Shown piece by piece: positions 1 to 9,466 of a stretch of 21,854 nt of DNA. The translations under genes were made by a program, and so were the position numbers. This DNA is from Plantago elongata (lineage: Eukaryota > Streptophyta > Magnoliopsida > Lamiales > Plantaginaceae). The notes under the pieces are model-generated. The model was not told the DNA's origin. It did no database searches and saw only the letters and a list, made by a program, of their open reading frames with translations. The stretch is from assembly GCA_036897095.1 (NCBI GenBank), contig JAYMSP010002934.1:1-21854 (forward strand), given 5' to 3'. How positions within the stretch are numbered: position 1 is the first letter of the stretch; every line of letters begins with the position of its first letter.

Positions 1-419
1 CCACCATCCTCTAGTTCGTAGATTTTATTTGATGTACGGATAATTTTATACGATATATATAAATAATAATTATATTTGTGCCATTAAACTTGTTTGCTTT
101 TAAATTTTCGTATATATAAATTATATTTGTAATTTTTTTTTAAATACAGAGTTTCTAACGGAATGGACATTTTCCGTTAGAAATTTTCTAACGGAATGGA
201 CTCATTCCGTTAGAAACTCTGGCCGGTTCTGGTTTGAACCGGAACCACATTTTCTAACGAAATCTTCAATTCCGTTAGAAATTTCTAACGGAAAAAAAGT
301 TTCGTTAGAAATTGTTTCTAACGACTTGTTTCTCACGATGTTTTGTCCGTTAGAAATTCCATTAGAAACCTCAATTTCCGTTAGAAATTCCGTTACTAAA
401 ACGCTGTTTATTTGTAGTG
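1..419. mobile_element. CACTA transposon terminal region, truncated by the window edge
   Basis: Read on the minus strand, the segment begins at 419 with CACTACAAATAAACAGCG, the CACTA-type terminal signature. From about 145 to 400 it is packed with short units of the type TTTCTAACGGAA and its complement TTCCGTTAGAAA, in both orientations and at irregular spacing. Dense subterminal repeats next to the terminus are typical of plant CACTA (En/Spm) elements, where they bind the element-encoded protein. No transposase coding is visible and the other end lies outside the window. The target duplication should be the three bases at 420-422 but cannot be confirmed. The open frame at 202-435 on the minus strand is made only of these repeats. 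Confidence 0.7.
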
Positions 420-780
420 ATCGTTTTCGTTTCAATTATCCAGATTCAATGTAGATTGAAGGAGATCGAGAGGTAAACGTATGTGGATTCAATTTTTAGG
501 GGTTTCTCTATTTTCCAATTGTGTAGAGATTCGAATTTAAGAATTTCTTACCAATTTTGCAGATGCTTCTTATGTTCTTGTTGCCGAAGTCCGAAGAGTT
601 TGTGAGTTCCGAGCAGCTTGTTTGATTGTTTAATGTTTCTACTATTTGTTGTCATGCCTTTGTGTTTTATAAGTTTTTGATTCACGACTACTTTTAGGAT
701 TTCTAAATAGGCAAGAGATCTAGTTCTTTGTAATTTGAAGAAAAATTCCTTTTACAGGTAAGTATTCTGAAGCATTCTGT
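420..780 (+). other. Unassigned stretch with intron-like borders
   Basis: This stretch lies between the CACTA end and the hAT end. It contains a possible splice pair: a donor in GAGATCGAGAGGTAAACG near 473 and an acceptor in CCAATTTTGCAG near 562, followed by an ATG. The reading frame after that ATG closes after about 20 codons. It could be the remnant of a 5' untranslated exon and intron. No recognisable protein is encoded. Confidence 0.15.
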
Positions 781-895
781 AAATAAAATTATATTTTTAT
801 TAATTATATTAAACCCAGGGGTATTATAGTAAATTCACATTAAAATTTCAGGGGCAACAATTGTTGCCCCTTGCACAAGAGTGCGTCCGTGCCTG
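780..895 (-). mobile_element. hAT-like element terminus (solo end)
   Basis: Read from 895 leftwards, the sequence starts CAGGCACGGACGCAC, nearly the same as the left end of the hAT element at 14071 (CAGGCACGGACCCAC). A perfect 22-base palindrome at 850-871 begins 24 bases from the terminus. A further match, ending in TATAATACCCCT, continues to about 805. No opposite end or matching 8-bp target duplication was found between here and 420, so the element is truncated or rearranged. Confidence 0.5.
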
Positions 896-1180
896 CAGTG
901 GTAATTAACTTTTATTAACTTTACAAAAACTTATAAGAGCTTAAGATTTTACGAAAATTCTAATAATACGTCTTACAATATTGTATATTAATTATGCAGA
1001 TGGAGATTTTTGTGTATTACTCTCAGAAATTTTCGGATTCTCAGAAGAGTTTCTCTTCATTTTTATAATCGAAAAAGATAATAATTTATATAATTTATTA
1101 CTTCCGATAACGTTAAAAAATATATTTATTAATTAATCAAACTAACTACTAACAAAACTATAAAATAGCATCATACGTAA
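896..1180. other. AT-rich intergenic sequence, nothing recognised
   Basis: This is an AT-rich stretch between a transposon end and a MITE. No open frame of note, repeat or RNA gene was seen. Confidence 0.4.
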
Positions 1181-1431
1181 TATTCTCTCCGTTCCAGTTT
1201 CATCTTTTCGTGGGACTAGACATAAGTTTTATAAAAAAAGTGAATAAAATAGAAGATAAAGTTGTAAAGTAGGAAGATTAGTGAATAAAGTAGGAGATAT
1301 ATGGTAATAAAGTAGAGAAAAAAGTAAATAAAGTATAAAAAGTTATATATAAAGTAGGAGAAAGATTTTTCATTTAATAGATAAAAAGATGAAGTTGTGG
1401 TCAAAATGAAATTGAAACGGAGGTGGGAATA
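1181..1431. mobile_element. Stowaway-like MITE
   Basis: The left end reads TATTCTCTCCGTTCCAGTTT. The right end, reverse-complemented, reads TATTCCCACCTCCGTTTCAA, giving imperfect terminal inverted repeats of about 25 bases. The CTCCGTTCC-type ends flanked by TA, the length of about 250 bp and the very AT-rich core with no coding all fit Stowaway (Tc1/mariner-derived) miniature elements. The interior contains repeated short GTAAATAAAGTA-like units. A minus-strand open frame through it is an artefact of its AT-rich content. Confidence 0.6.
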
Positions 1432-1679
1432 TATAGTTTTGTTAATTATAATATTCTCATTATTTTTCATGTTAGTTCTCAGGTACGAAGTATATATATA
1501 GTATAATCCTAACACATCTTGAAAATGTCAAAGATGTCAATTATTATTACTTTCTAGTTTTAATTATTAGACCAGGGTACACATAAGTTCATAGATAGCA
1601 TGTTTCATAAGTACAATCGATGGAAGCATGCGTTCAATTAAATTTAAATTCTACGTCTGCATGCATTTCCATGTACCCT
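1432..1679. other. 3' flank of GDSL copy 1, shared with copy 2
   Basis: The part from about 1509 to 1600 (ACATCTTGAAAATGTCAAAG onward) matches the sequence at about 7580-7660 downstream of GDSL copy 2. It marks the left side of the duplicated gene unit. It probably includes the 3' untranslated region, but no clear polyadenylation signal was identified. Confidence 0.45.
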
Positions 1680-2960
1680 CTACATGAGTGAAAGAGACAA
1701 CACATTGTGAGGATAGACCTCGGATTTTAGAAGAGAAGTAAAGGCCTTGTTTGCAACCACAACATTCACAGCTTCAGTCGGACTCGCACCATCAAAGTAC
1801 ACATATTCATTTCTGTTTGAGCAAGTGTTTCCTCCTCTCGCGCATAAATTAGCGACAACTCCTACAGGAGGAGCTAATTGACAACAAGGGCTATTTGTAT
1901 TGCGAAAACCTCTTGTGAGTGGAGATTGTAAGATATCACTTATAATTTTGTATGAGTCAACGACAACAAGGTTAGACCCCGGGATTTGAGGCCTGATATT
2001 ATCTACCAAGTTTCTCAACCTGCCATTGAAAAGAATAGCAGCCTGATTTAGCACTTCTCTGCATGCGCCTCCTGGTTGTGTTGCCCTGATTGATGGAGCA
2101 CAACCATTCGGATCTATTCCCAGCAGAACAAATTTTCGAGCACCCAACATGTACAATTTCTGCAAGTATAGAACAATTATTTAACTCATGGTTTACATGA
2201 CTTTAGTAGAAATGAAGTCGGGATTTTCAACCATGTATATATATACCTTTAGTTGGTTCGTAAGAGTGGCAATCAAATTGGACGTGAAACCCTCAACACT
2301 AAGATTATTTGGGTTGGACATGAAATAATTGATTATATAGTCATTTTCTCCGATTGCTATCACGAATAGGTATTTCGACAGGGCCTCATTTGTCCTAGCA
2401 CCCAACAATGATCGCAGATCTGGCAATGTAATCTTCTCAAAATTCTCAATTTGTTGATATAGCGATGTCGTATTTCCCTGTATGCATTCAATGATGTCCA
2501 TGCTTAGTTCTAGGCCTTGGTGAAGAATTAATAAACATAATGAAATGTTCTTTAAAGAATTGTATGTTCTTACAACTATAGGAAAACCGGTGTTGTTAAG
2601 AATTCCAGAACCGGAAGAAGCATAACAAACACCATTCAGGATTCTGCTCCCACGGGTTGAAGGATCATTGAATGGTGGAATGAAGTCTGGAATCATCAAC
2701 TTTTCCGCCAATATGTCAGTGACAGTTCTTCCATTGGAAAACCTTCCTGTAGGACCAAGGGGAAAGTCAATCCCATAAGGAGGATAATTGGCTGTGAGTA
2801 TGGCATTTGTTAGGAAATTGTTGTTTCCATTGTCTTCCATAGAAGCTCCAAATATGAAAATTCCTTTGGTTTTGAGCCCAAGGGTGGCAACACAAAGTGG
2901 TGAGGTAAAGAGAGAAAATATAGTTAAACATGGCAAGAGAAGGTTCTTGAGAGATGACAT
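1680..2960 (-). CDS. GDSL esterase/lipase-like protein, copy 1 (altered catalytic residues)
   Basis: Three exons, at 2574-2960, 2247-2477 and 1680-2159, are joined across introns with GT/AG borders, both in phase 0. They give 365 residues, the usual length for plant GDSL lipases. Residues 1-25 form a hydrophobic signal peptide, so the product should enter the secretory pathway. Block I is IFIFGASMEDNGNNNF at 34-49: the nucleophile Ser40 is kept but the Asp of GDS is Ala39. Block III is GEND at 172-175, with the oxyanion Gly and Asn kept. Block V should be DxxH but reads DGAS at 329-332, so the catalytic His is Ser332. By family, such enzymes hydrolyse esters of lipids, cutin or small metabolites. 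With these changes, normal hydrolysis is doubtful (inference). The start is the first ATG of exon 1, just before the signal peptide and about 55 bases after a TATA box. Copies 2 and 3 follow on the same strand. Confidence 0.9.
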
Positions 2961-3013
2961 GATTTTGTGTGTGTTTTTTGTTTTTTTTGGAAATGAGATG
3001 TTTCACAATTTAA

Positions 3014-3019
3014 TTTATA
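3014..3019 (-). promoter_or_regulatory. TATA box of GDSL copy 1
   Basis: The minus strand reads CCTCTATAAATTAAATT, with TATAAA about 55 bases before the ATG. The CTCTATAAATT block and the following GAAACATCTCATTT-type leader are conserved in front of all three GDSL copies. Confidence 0.65.
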
Positions 3020-3078
3020 GAGGAGAACTGTTGACAGTATTGAATATTGGTAGTAATGAACTTCATGTCTTACTTTAA

Positions 3079-3455
3079 TGGATATGAATGCAAGTGGAGA
3101 AAATCTTCATCTCTAGGGGAGAGTTTCTCAATAAAGATCATGCATATATTAAAATCTCCAATTCCAATCACATACACTTATATAACATAGTTTTCTTAAT
3201 CCAATTTTTCCATCTTACTACAGGAAAAATATATGATAGTTAAACATCATTAGTAATTGTTAACTAGTAATGACATTACTATAAATGTAAAATGTATTAA
3301 AGTCGAAAATAGTAAAAATATGAGTTCGGTAAAGCTCTGTTATATATCTTTGTCTGAACATGATTAAACTAAACAAAATTAAATAAAGTCAAACTGAATT
3401 TTAAGTATAAAGTTGCACTAATTACGAGTGAGTTGAACAAAAATTTAATTTTTAG
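3079..3455. other. Intergenic sequence upstream of GDSL copy 1
   Basis: The first 60 bases resemble the upstream flank of copy 3 (AGAAAATCTTCA motif), so the upstream region was duplicated with the gene. Further on there is a 17-base palindrome at 3265-3281 (TAGTAATGACATTACTA). At 3216-3228 there is a weak CACTA-like TACTACAGGAAAA. No gene was seen. Confidence 0.35.
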
Positions 3456-4490
3456 ATGGGGAGAATCAAACACAAATCAATAGCTCATTCTAATCTGGCG
3501 AATTTTCTAAGTGGAGTTTGTCATTTCTAAATTTCATTAATACTCTATTTTAGATATAGCTCTCTTTTTTTAATAGTCTCTCTTCATCTCTAATTCTCTG
3601 TCTACGTACAGTAGCTTTTAAAAGCCATAAAGGACACGATTAAGTCCACTTCCAAAATTTGGACAAAATTAAAGATCTCATATAATAATTTCCAAGGCTA
3701 GTATAATTAATGTCATAATATATGGATAGTTAGGTTTTATATTAACTGATAGCTTTAGTAATTTGTCAACATTAATTAAATTGAGTAAATAAGTTGCTTA
3801 GAAATTGATTTAATGAAAACCAAAGTAATTCGTAAACCGTAAAAATTGTATGCAATAGTCTAAGGCTTTGTTTCACTAATTGACAAGGTATAGTTGATAA
3901 ATTAGATGATAGCAGATTGAGTAGTTGATGAGCTCGTTGAACTCTGATTTTTTTTTTTAGATTGGTTCGAAGTGAAAGTGGAAATTAAAGGGCCCTGGAC
4001 ATATATAAAGAGCCTAATGGCTTTTCTCATCGAAAACATTCCTTGCACAGTGGAAAGATTTATGAAAACATCAACTTTATGGAAGGCTCTGAATGATATA
4101 AACTATAGCATCACAGATCATGTCATCACTCAGATGCAGGAGTATCAAAACTTCAACTAGAAGTCTAGAAGCATGATGAACCTTGCTCCTAGAATGAAAA
4201 AAAAAAAAAAAAGCCTTGTGAATGAGAGGTATAAGCAATAGTTGTAGCCACAATATGTTTGGCCTGGGATTCCAATATCAAAGTAGCTTGATACTTCTGA
4301 AATTCGAGGAACAGATGATATGAGGCTTGATCAAATACAAATTAATTTATTTTTACAATTAACTTCCCCTTGATCCTCATGATCAACTTGAACTCCAGTT
4401 GTGTTCTTGAATTAAGCCTTCATCACAAGATCAGATTTTGAAAGCGGAGGCACTTTTAAACACATTTAACGACACTTCTAAGTGTAGTAA
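3456..4490. repeat. Spacer repeat A, truncated by the Harbinger-type element
   Basis: This is a direct repeat of 6273-7285, collinear and highly similar apart from small indels. It starts ATGGGGAGAATCAAACACAA and runs into the left end of the PIF/Harbinger-type element at 4491. Weaker relatives are C (11579-11975) and D (15448-15690). About 3970-4480 looks like a decayed exon: on the plus strand an open stretch contains NDINYSITDHVITQMQEYQ, followed by frameshifted pieces and a poly-A run at about 4198-4213. The source gene is not recognised. Confidence 0.7.
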
Positions 4491-4569
4491 TACCAGCCCC
4501 AATGGGGCTTCACGGGCGCGGCGTTTGAAGACGCGTGTGGCACGCCGCGTCGTGTGTGCCACGCCGTCG

Positions 4570-4599
4570 CGTGGCAGCAGTCAACCGGCTGCTGCCACG
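4570..4599. repeat. Subterminal hairpin of the Harbinger-type element
   Basis: CGTGGCAGCAG and CTGCTGCCACG form a perfect 11-base stem with an 8-base loop. It lies in a GC-rich end that contrasts with the AT-rich surroundings. The opposite end has its own palindrome at 6235-6252. Confidence 0.6.
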
Positions 4600-4717
4600 T
4601 GTCATTTTTAATTTTTTTTTAAATTTGAATTATATCTATTTTAAAACGGTAATATCTCAAAATATACGAAATAACATAACAAAAGAAATACACCAACGGC
4701 TATGTTTTTTCAAGATC

Positions 4718-4724
4718 TATAAAA
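4718..4724 (+). promoter_or_regulatory. TATA box of the Harbinger-type element gene
   Basis: TATAAAA lies in ATCTATAAAATGAGACC, about 130 bases before the ATG at 4855. It follows a CAACGGCTATG motif. The position fits the promoter of the element's own gene. Confidence 0.45.
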
Positions 4725-4854
4725 TGAGACCAAACTTGATATATTTTACTTCATCCCAGCTCCAACTCTTCTTTCTCAATTAATTAAATTCAAAGAACTC
4801 TCTTCTCCCAAAACACCCTTTCCACTTTCATTTTTCGGCGAATTTTCCGGCAAG

Positions 4855-6014
4855 ATGGACAATGAGTATTTGCAGTGGTGCAAAGAAAACGAACCCCACA
4901 AATACAATGAGTACATGCAAGCTCACTACAACAACACGATTTTTCCACCCCACCCGAGTCCCCAAATGAGTGTCGTTCGGCCTTTGTTCCAAGAACTCTA
5001 CACTCAAAATTACCAATCTCTATCCTCCCAAACACCAATATTTTCACAAACACCGGAAGTAGAGGATGTCGTGTTTGAGACGCAGCCGGAAAAACAACTG
5101 ATCCGGAGGCGTGGGAAAGCCAAAGCCACCAGAGGAGCGGTAACCAACACAACAACCTCATGGAACAACTCGTACAACGAGAGTGAGGATATCGGGCTCA
5201 TTTTAGCCTACATGGAGGTTAGTCAGAATGCTATTGTTGGAACGGATTAGAAGTACGGCAAATTGTTTCATCTTGTTGCGGAGAAGTACGAGGATATCAA
5301 GAGGGCATGAATGATAACCGGGATGGATAAATTCTAATCTCATGATTCGCTTCGTGGAAGATGGGAGCGGCTAAGAGATGACATAAATCATTGGATGATT
5401 TGTGTGGAGCGTGCTACTGTCATGGTCGGTAATCAGAGTGGCTGCAGTGAGGAAGATGTGCGGAACACTGCCCAATGTACAAGGAGAAATCGAAGAACCA
5501 CAGCCTATTCACGACGTTCAAACAGTGGGATGCCATGAAAGCATACCCAGAGTGGGAACTAAAGATGAACTTGGAGGAAACCATGAAGAAGTTTGTACCA
5601 ACTGGGGAGGATGGGTTTGAAGGTGACGATGTTGATGTAGGTGATCAACCAATGGAATCAACAGGTGCAGGTGGCAGTAGCGGAAGTAAGCGGAATTGGG
5701 GTTATGATAGTGCGACAAGTACCAAACGTCCCATTGGTCGTGACAAGGCCAAGAAGTTGGCTAAGAATGCCACTTCCGGTAACTCTTCCATGGATGCCTT
5801 CGGCGAGAGAATAACCGGCTTCAGTGAGAATTATCTCCAATTCCTTGAAGTTGAAAAATAAAAGTTGGAGCTTGCTCGCGAGAACATGGAGCGTAAGTCA
5901 AAGGCGAAGATGATGGACACGTACTTGGCACTTGTGGCAAACTACGCCAACTTGCCCGACGAGGTCAAAGCACACGTAGATGTACTTGGCAAACAGTTGT
6001 TTGGATCGGGCTAA
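4855..6014 (+). pseudogene. Harbinger-associated Myb-like / NAM-associated C-terminal domain protein, decayed
   Basis: The first open part (4855-5250) starts MDNEYLQWCKENEPHKYNEY and ends at a TAG after YMEVSQNAIVGTD. In-frame stops follow at 5308 and 5335. The SLRGRWERLRDDINHWMICV stretch after them is the typical middle of this family, in the Myb/SANT-like region. Near 5472 the frame shifts, and MYKEKSKNHSLFTTFKQWDA continues it (5475-5861). A serine/glycine-rich linker and RPIGRDKAKKL come next, then the NAM-associated C-terminal domain. A last stop at 5859 interrupts KLELARENMERKSKAKMMDT, and the true end is the TAA at 6012. In PIF/Harbinger elements this protein works with the DDE transposase at the termini. 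Database entries often label relatives as glutathione S-transferase T3-like. At least four stops and one frameshift make it non-functional. Confidence 0.8.
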
Positions 6015-6104
6015 TGGCGAAGGATCGCTTCTGTAGTGTGTCGAGTTTTTATTTTTTACCTTCCACAGTTTCTTTGTATTTTACTTTCCGTCGTGTGCCT
6101 AGTT

Positions 6105-6180
6105 TGTAATTTTAAATTTTGAATTTAAATTTGAATTTTGAAATTGAATTTTGAATTTTGAAATTTAAATTTTAAAAAAA
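6105..6180. repeat. AT-rich simple repeat at the 3' end of the Harbinger-type element
   Basis: Irregular repeats of TTTGAATT, AATTTAAATTT and similar units form an AT-only block between the decayed gene and the GC-rich right terminus. Confidence 0.6.
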
Positions 6181-6234
6181 ATGACGTGACATTCACGATG
6201 TGACGACGACGCGTCACCACTGCAGTAAAAATGC

Positions 6235-6252
6235 ACGACGACGCGTCGTCGT
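6235..6252. repeat. Right subterminal palindrome of the Harbinger-type element
   Basis: ACGACGACGCGTCGTCGT is a perfect 18-base palindrome. A related ACGACGCGT copy lies about 30 bases to its left. Confidence 0.6.
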
Positions 6253-6272
6253 CTGTCACCACTGGGAATGGT

Positions 6273-7370
6273 ATGGGGAGAATCAAACACAAATCAATAG
6301 CTCATTCTAATTTGGCGAATCTTCTAAGTGGTGTTTGTCATTTCTGAATTTCATTAATACTCTATTTTAGATATAACTCTTTTTTTTTTATAGTCTCTCT
6401 TCCTCTCTAATTCTCTATCTACGTACGGTAGCTTTTAATAGTTATTAAAGGACACGATTAAGTCCACTTCCAAAATCTGGACAAAATTAAAGATCTCATA
6501 TAAATAATTTCCAAGGCTAGTATAATTAATGTCATAATATATGGATAGTTAGGTTTTATATTAATAATTTGTCAACATTAATTAAATTGAGTAAATAAGT
6601 TGCTTAGAAATTGATTTTATTTAAAACCAATGTAATTCGTAAACCGTAAAAATTGTATACAATAGTTTAAGACTCTGTTTAACTAAACTATTTGATAAGG
6701 TATAGTTGATAAATCAGCCGATTGCAGACTGAGTAGTTGATAAGCTCGTTGAACTCTAATTTTTTTTTGAGATTGGTTCGAAGTGAAAGTGGAAAGGGCC
6801 CTGGACATATATAAAGAGTCTAATGGCTTTTCTCATCGAAAAAATTCCTTGCACAGTGGAAAGATTTATGAAAACATCAACTTTAGGAAGGCTCTGAATG
6901 ATATAAACTATAGCATTACAGATCATGTCATCACTCAGATGCAGGAGTATCAAAAGTCCAACTAGAAGCATGATGAACCTTGCTCCTAGAATGAAAAAAA
7001 AAAAAAAAGGCCTTGTGAATGAGAGGTATATAAACAACAGTTGTAGTATGTTTGGCCTGGGATTCCAACATCAAAGTAGCTTGATACTTCTGAAATTCGA
7101 GGAACAGATGATATGAGGCTTGCTCAAATACAAATTAATTTATTTTTACAATTAACTTCCTCAATTAACTTCCTCTTGATCCTCATGATCAACTTGAACT
7201 CCAGCTGTTGTGTTCTTGAATTAAGCCTTCACTTGGAAGCCGAGGCACTTTTAAACACATTTAACGACACTTTTAAGTGTAGTAAAAGCTCTTACCAGCA
7301 TTTAAGTAAGTGCCGTCTCACTGTCGGCTATGAGGATGACGTCCTTTCTTGGGGGCGCTTATGTTGAAGC
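6273..7370. repeat. Spacer repeat B with gene remnant
   Basis: This is the direct repeat of A (3456-4490). It begins at the same ATGGGGAGAATC, exactly where the Harbinger-type element ends. It extends past the point where A is cut off (GTAGTAA at 7279-7285) into about 85 further bases that look like coding remnant. One plus-strand frame (7113-7367) includes AEALLNTFNDT and later LTVGYEDDVLSWGRLC. Read across frames, the block looks like one or two decayed exons of a host gene that I do not recognise. Stops and frameshifts differ between A and B. Confidence 0.6.
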
Positions 7371-7749
7371 GTCAATACAATATGTGTTCTTATGGCATTT
7401 CATGAGTGTCCGGAAAGCACATGTTCTTGGTTAACCATATATGTAGGAAGTCAGACTTGGCTTAACAATAGCGTATGTAGAATCAGGCTTTATGAGAGTG
7501 TCAAAATATAGCTGGGAACCTTTGATATTTTATAATAGTGTAGGAAGTGGTAGAACGCTTTAACCAATTTTGGCACTTTACTCACATCTTGAAAATGACA
7601 AACATGTCAATTATTGTTACTTAATAGTTTTAAATATTATTAGAGCCGGGTAAACATTAGATCATAAATAGCTAGTTTCATACAATCGATCGAAGCATGC
7701 ACAACATTCAATTATCACATTCAAATTACATATATACTGCATGCACCCT
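7371..7749. other. Unassigned intergenic sequence and 3' flank of GDSL copy 2
   Basis: Positions 7371-7575 show no recognisable coding or repeat. From about 7580 (CACATCTTGAAAATGACAAA) the sequence matches the 3' flank of copy 1 and probably contains the 3' untranslated region of copy 2. Confidence 0.35.
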
Positions 7750-9332
7750 TTACAAGAGTGAAAGATACAACACATTGTAAGGATAGACCTCGGATCTTAG
7801 AGGAGAAGTAAAAGCCTTGTTTGCAACCACAACATTCACAGCTTCAGTCGGACTCGCCCCATCAAAATACACATATTCATTTCTGTTTGCGCAAGTGTTT
7901 CCTCCTCTCGCACATAAAGAATCAATCACACCAGGGGTTAATTCACAACAAGCGCCATTGGTATTGCGAAAACCTCTTGTAAGAGGAGATCGTAAGATAT
8001 CGTCAATAATTTTGTATGAGTCAACGGCAACAAGGTTAGACCCCGGGATTTGAGACCTGATATTATCTACCAAATTTCTCAACCTGCCATTGAAAAGAAT
8101 AGAGGCTTGATTCAATGCTTGCTTGCATACACCTTCTGGTTGTGATGCCCTAATTGATGGAATGCAACCATTTGGATTTATTCCGATTAGAACGAATTTC
8201 CGAGCACCCAACATGTACAGTTTCTGCAACAATTATTTAGCTCATGGCTTTACAATTCATATTACTAATAATTAAAACACGTATGATAGGCATCCAATTA
8301 GAGCAAGACAAATAATCTTTGAATGACCTCAAAGCGTCTTTTATTAATTTTTTAAATAATTATAATAAGTCTCTTATTATTTTGTTAAATTGTCATTACA
8401 CTCGTAAATAATTTATTTAACACTTCTTTTTTATTCTACAACAATATCATCGTAAGTACAAAGTTTAGAAAAAGAACGATTTTTCTATTAGATATGAAAA
8501 TTCCGCTTTTTTTATTTAGAGGATGTGGATTTTTATTAATAATGAATATTAGATCTGTCTCTAAACAAGTTATTTAAATACTAATTTTTAGAAACTTAGT
8601 GATATATGTGTACCTTAAGCTGGTTCGCAAGAGTGGCAATCAAATTGGTCGTAAAATCCTCAAGACTGATATTATTTGGGTTGGATCTGAAATAATTGAT
8701 CGTATAGTCATTGCCTTCAATTCCTACCACAAATAGGTATTTCGATAGGGCCTCATTTGTTCTATTACCCAATAACAATTGCAGTTCTGGCAGTGTTACC
8801 TTCTCAAAATTATCAATTTGTTGGTATAACGATGTCAAATTTACCTGCATGTGTGCATTCAATGCCCATGTTTAGTTCTAGACCTTCATGAATAATATAA
8901 CAAAAGAAAAATGATTTATGAAGAATTGCATGTTCTTACAAATATAGGAAGACCGGTATTTTTAAGAATTCCAGAACCGGCAGAAGCATAGCAAACACCA
9001 TTCAATATTCTGCTCCCACGGGTTAATGGATCATTGAATGGTGGAATGAAGTCCGGAATCATCAACTTCTTCGCCAATATGTCAGTGATAGTTTTTCCAT
9101 CGGAAAACCTTCCTGTAGGACCAAGAGGAAAGTCGATTCCATAAGGTGGATAATTGGCTGTGACTACGGCATTTGTGAGGAAATTGTTGTTTCCATTGTC
9201 TTCCATAGAAGCTCCAAAGATGAACATTCCTTTGGTTTTGAGCCCAAGAGTGGTAACACAAAGTGCTGAGGTAAAGATAGAAAATAGAATTGAACATGGC
9301 AAGAGCAAGAGTAGGTTCTTGCGAGATGACAT
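7750..9332 (-). CDS. GDSL esterase/lipase-like protein, copy 2 (altered catalytic residues)
   Basis: Exons at 8940-9332, 8614-8844 and 7750-8223 join in phase 0 to give 365 residues, collinear with copy 1. The chosen start gives MSSRKNLLLLLP and a signal peptide of about 27 residues. An upstream in-frame ATG at 9410 lies before the TATA box and is unlikely to be used. Block I is FGASMEDNGNNNF with Ser42. Block III reads GIEGNDY (172-178), so Glu174 sits where the oxyanion Gly belongs. Block V is DGAS at 329-332, with Ser in place of the catalytic His. Copy 2 therefore departs from the canonical GDSL sites at three places, one more than copy 1. Intron 1 is 95 bases. Intron 2 is 390 bases against 87 in copy 1, because of an AT-rich insertion. 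The frame is fully open, so it may make a secreted, probably non-hydrolytic protein (inference). Confidence 0.88.
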
Positions 9333-9383
9333 GTTGCGTATGATTTTTATTTTTGTGGAAATGAGATGTTTGATAGTTTTTAA

Positions 9384-9389
9384 TTTATA
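9384..9389 (-). promoter_or_regulatory. TATA box of GDSL copy 2
   Basis: The minus strand reads CCTCTATAAATTAAAA, with TATAAA about 52 bases before the ATG at 9332. It is in the same setting as in copies 1 and 3. Confidence 0.65.
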
Positions 9390-9432
9390 GAGGAGAAGAG
9401 TTGACTGCATTGATTATTTGTAGTTGTAAACT

Positions 9433-9466
9433 CCCTATCTTACTGCAATCCCTATCTTACTGCAAG
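9433..9466. repeat. 17-base tandem duplication upstream of GDSL copy 2
   Basis: CCCTATCTTACTGCAA(T/G) occurs twice head to tail about 45 bases upstream of the TATA box. The equivalent positions near copies 1 and 3 hold at most one such unit. Confidence 0.7.

Larger units (their letters stand above)
4491..6273 (+). mobile_element. PIF/Harbinger-type element, non-autonomous
   Basis: The ends match as inverted repeats at 12 of 15 positions: TACCAGCCCCAATGG on the left and TACCATTCCCAGTGG (reverse complement of 6259-6273) on the right. Just inside lie GC-rich hairpins: an 11-base stem at 4570-4580/4589-4599 and an 18-base palindrome at 6235-6252. The single gene inside is of the Myb-like/NAM-associated type that accompanies Harbinger transposases. 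No DDE transposase is present. The three bases before the element are TAA, as expected for this superfamily, but no matching TAA follows it. The element directly abuts the two direct repeats A and B. Confidence 0.6.

Noticed and set aside
202-435. 77-residue open frame on the minus strand
   Set aside because: It is a translation of the CACTA subterminal TTTCTAACGGAA repeats and has no protein-like composition.
1216-1515. 99-residue open frame on the minus strand
   Set aside because: It lies mostly within the Stowaway-like MITE, and AT-rich composition explains the Tyr/Phe/Leu-rich translation.
2193-2960. Single-exon reading of GDSL copy 1 (255 residues)
   Set aside because: The frame happens to stay open through intron 1. 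The splice sites and comparison with copies 2 and 3 show that the intron is removed.
3456-7285. A and B as LTRs of a retrotransposon with the Harbinger-type gene as interior
   Set aside because: No TG/CA ends, primer-binding site, polypurine tract or gag/pol. The interior has its own Harbinger-type terminal repeats, and C and D show that the repeats are gene-array spacer.
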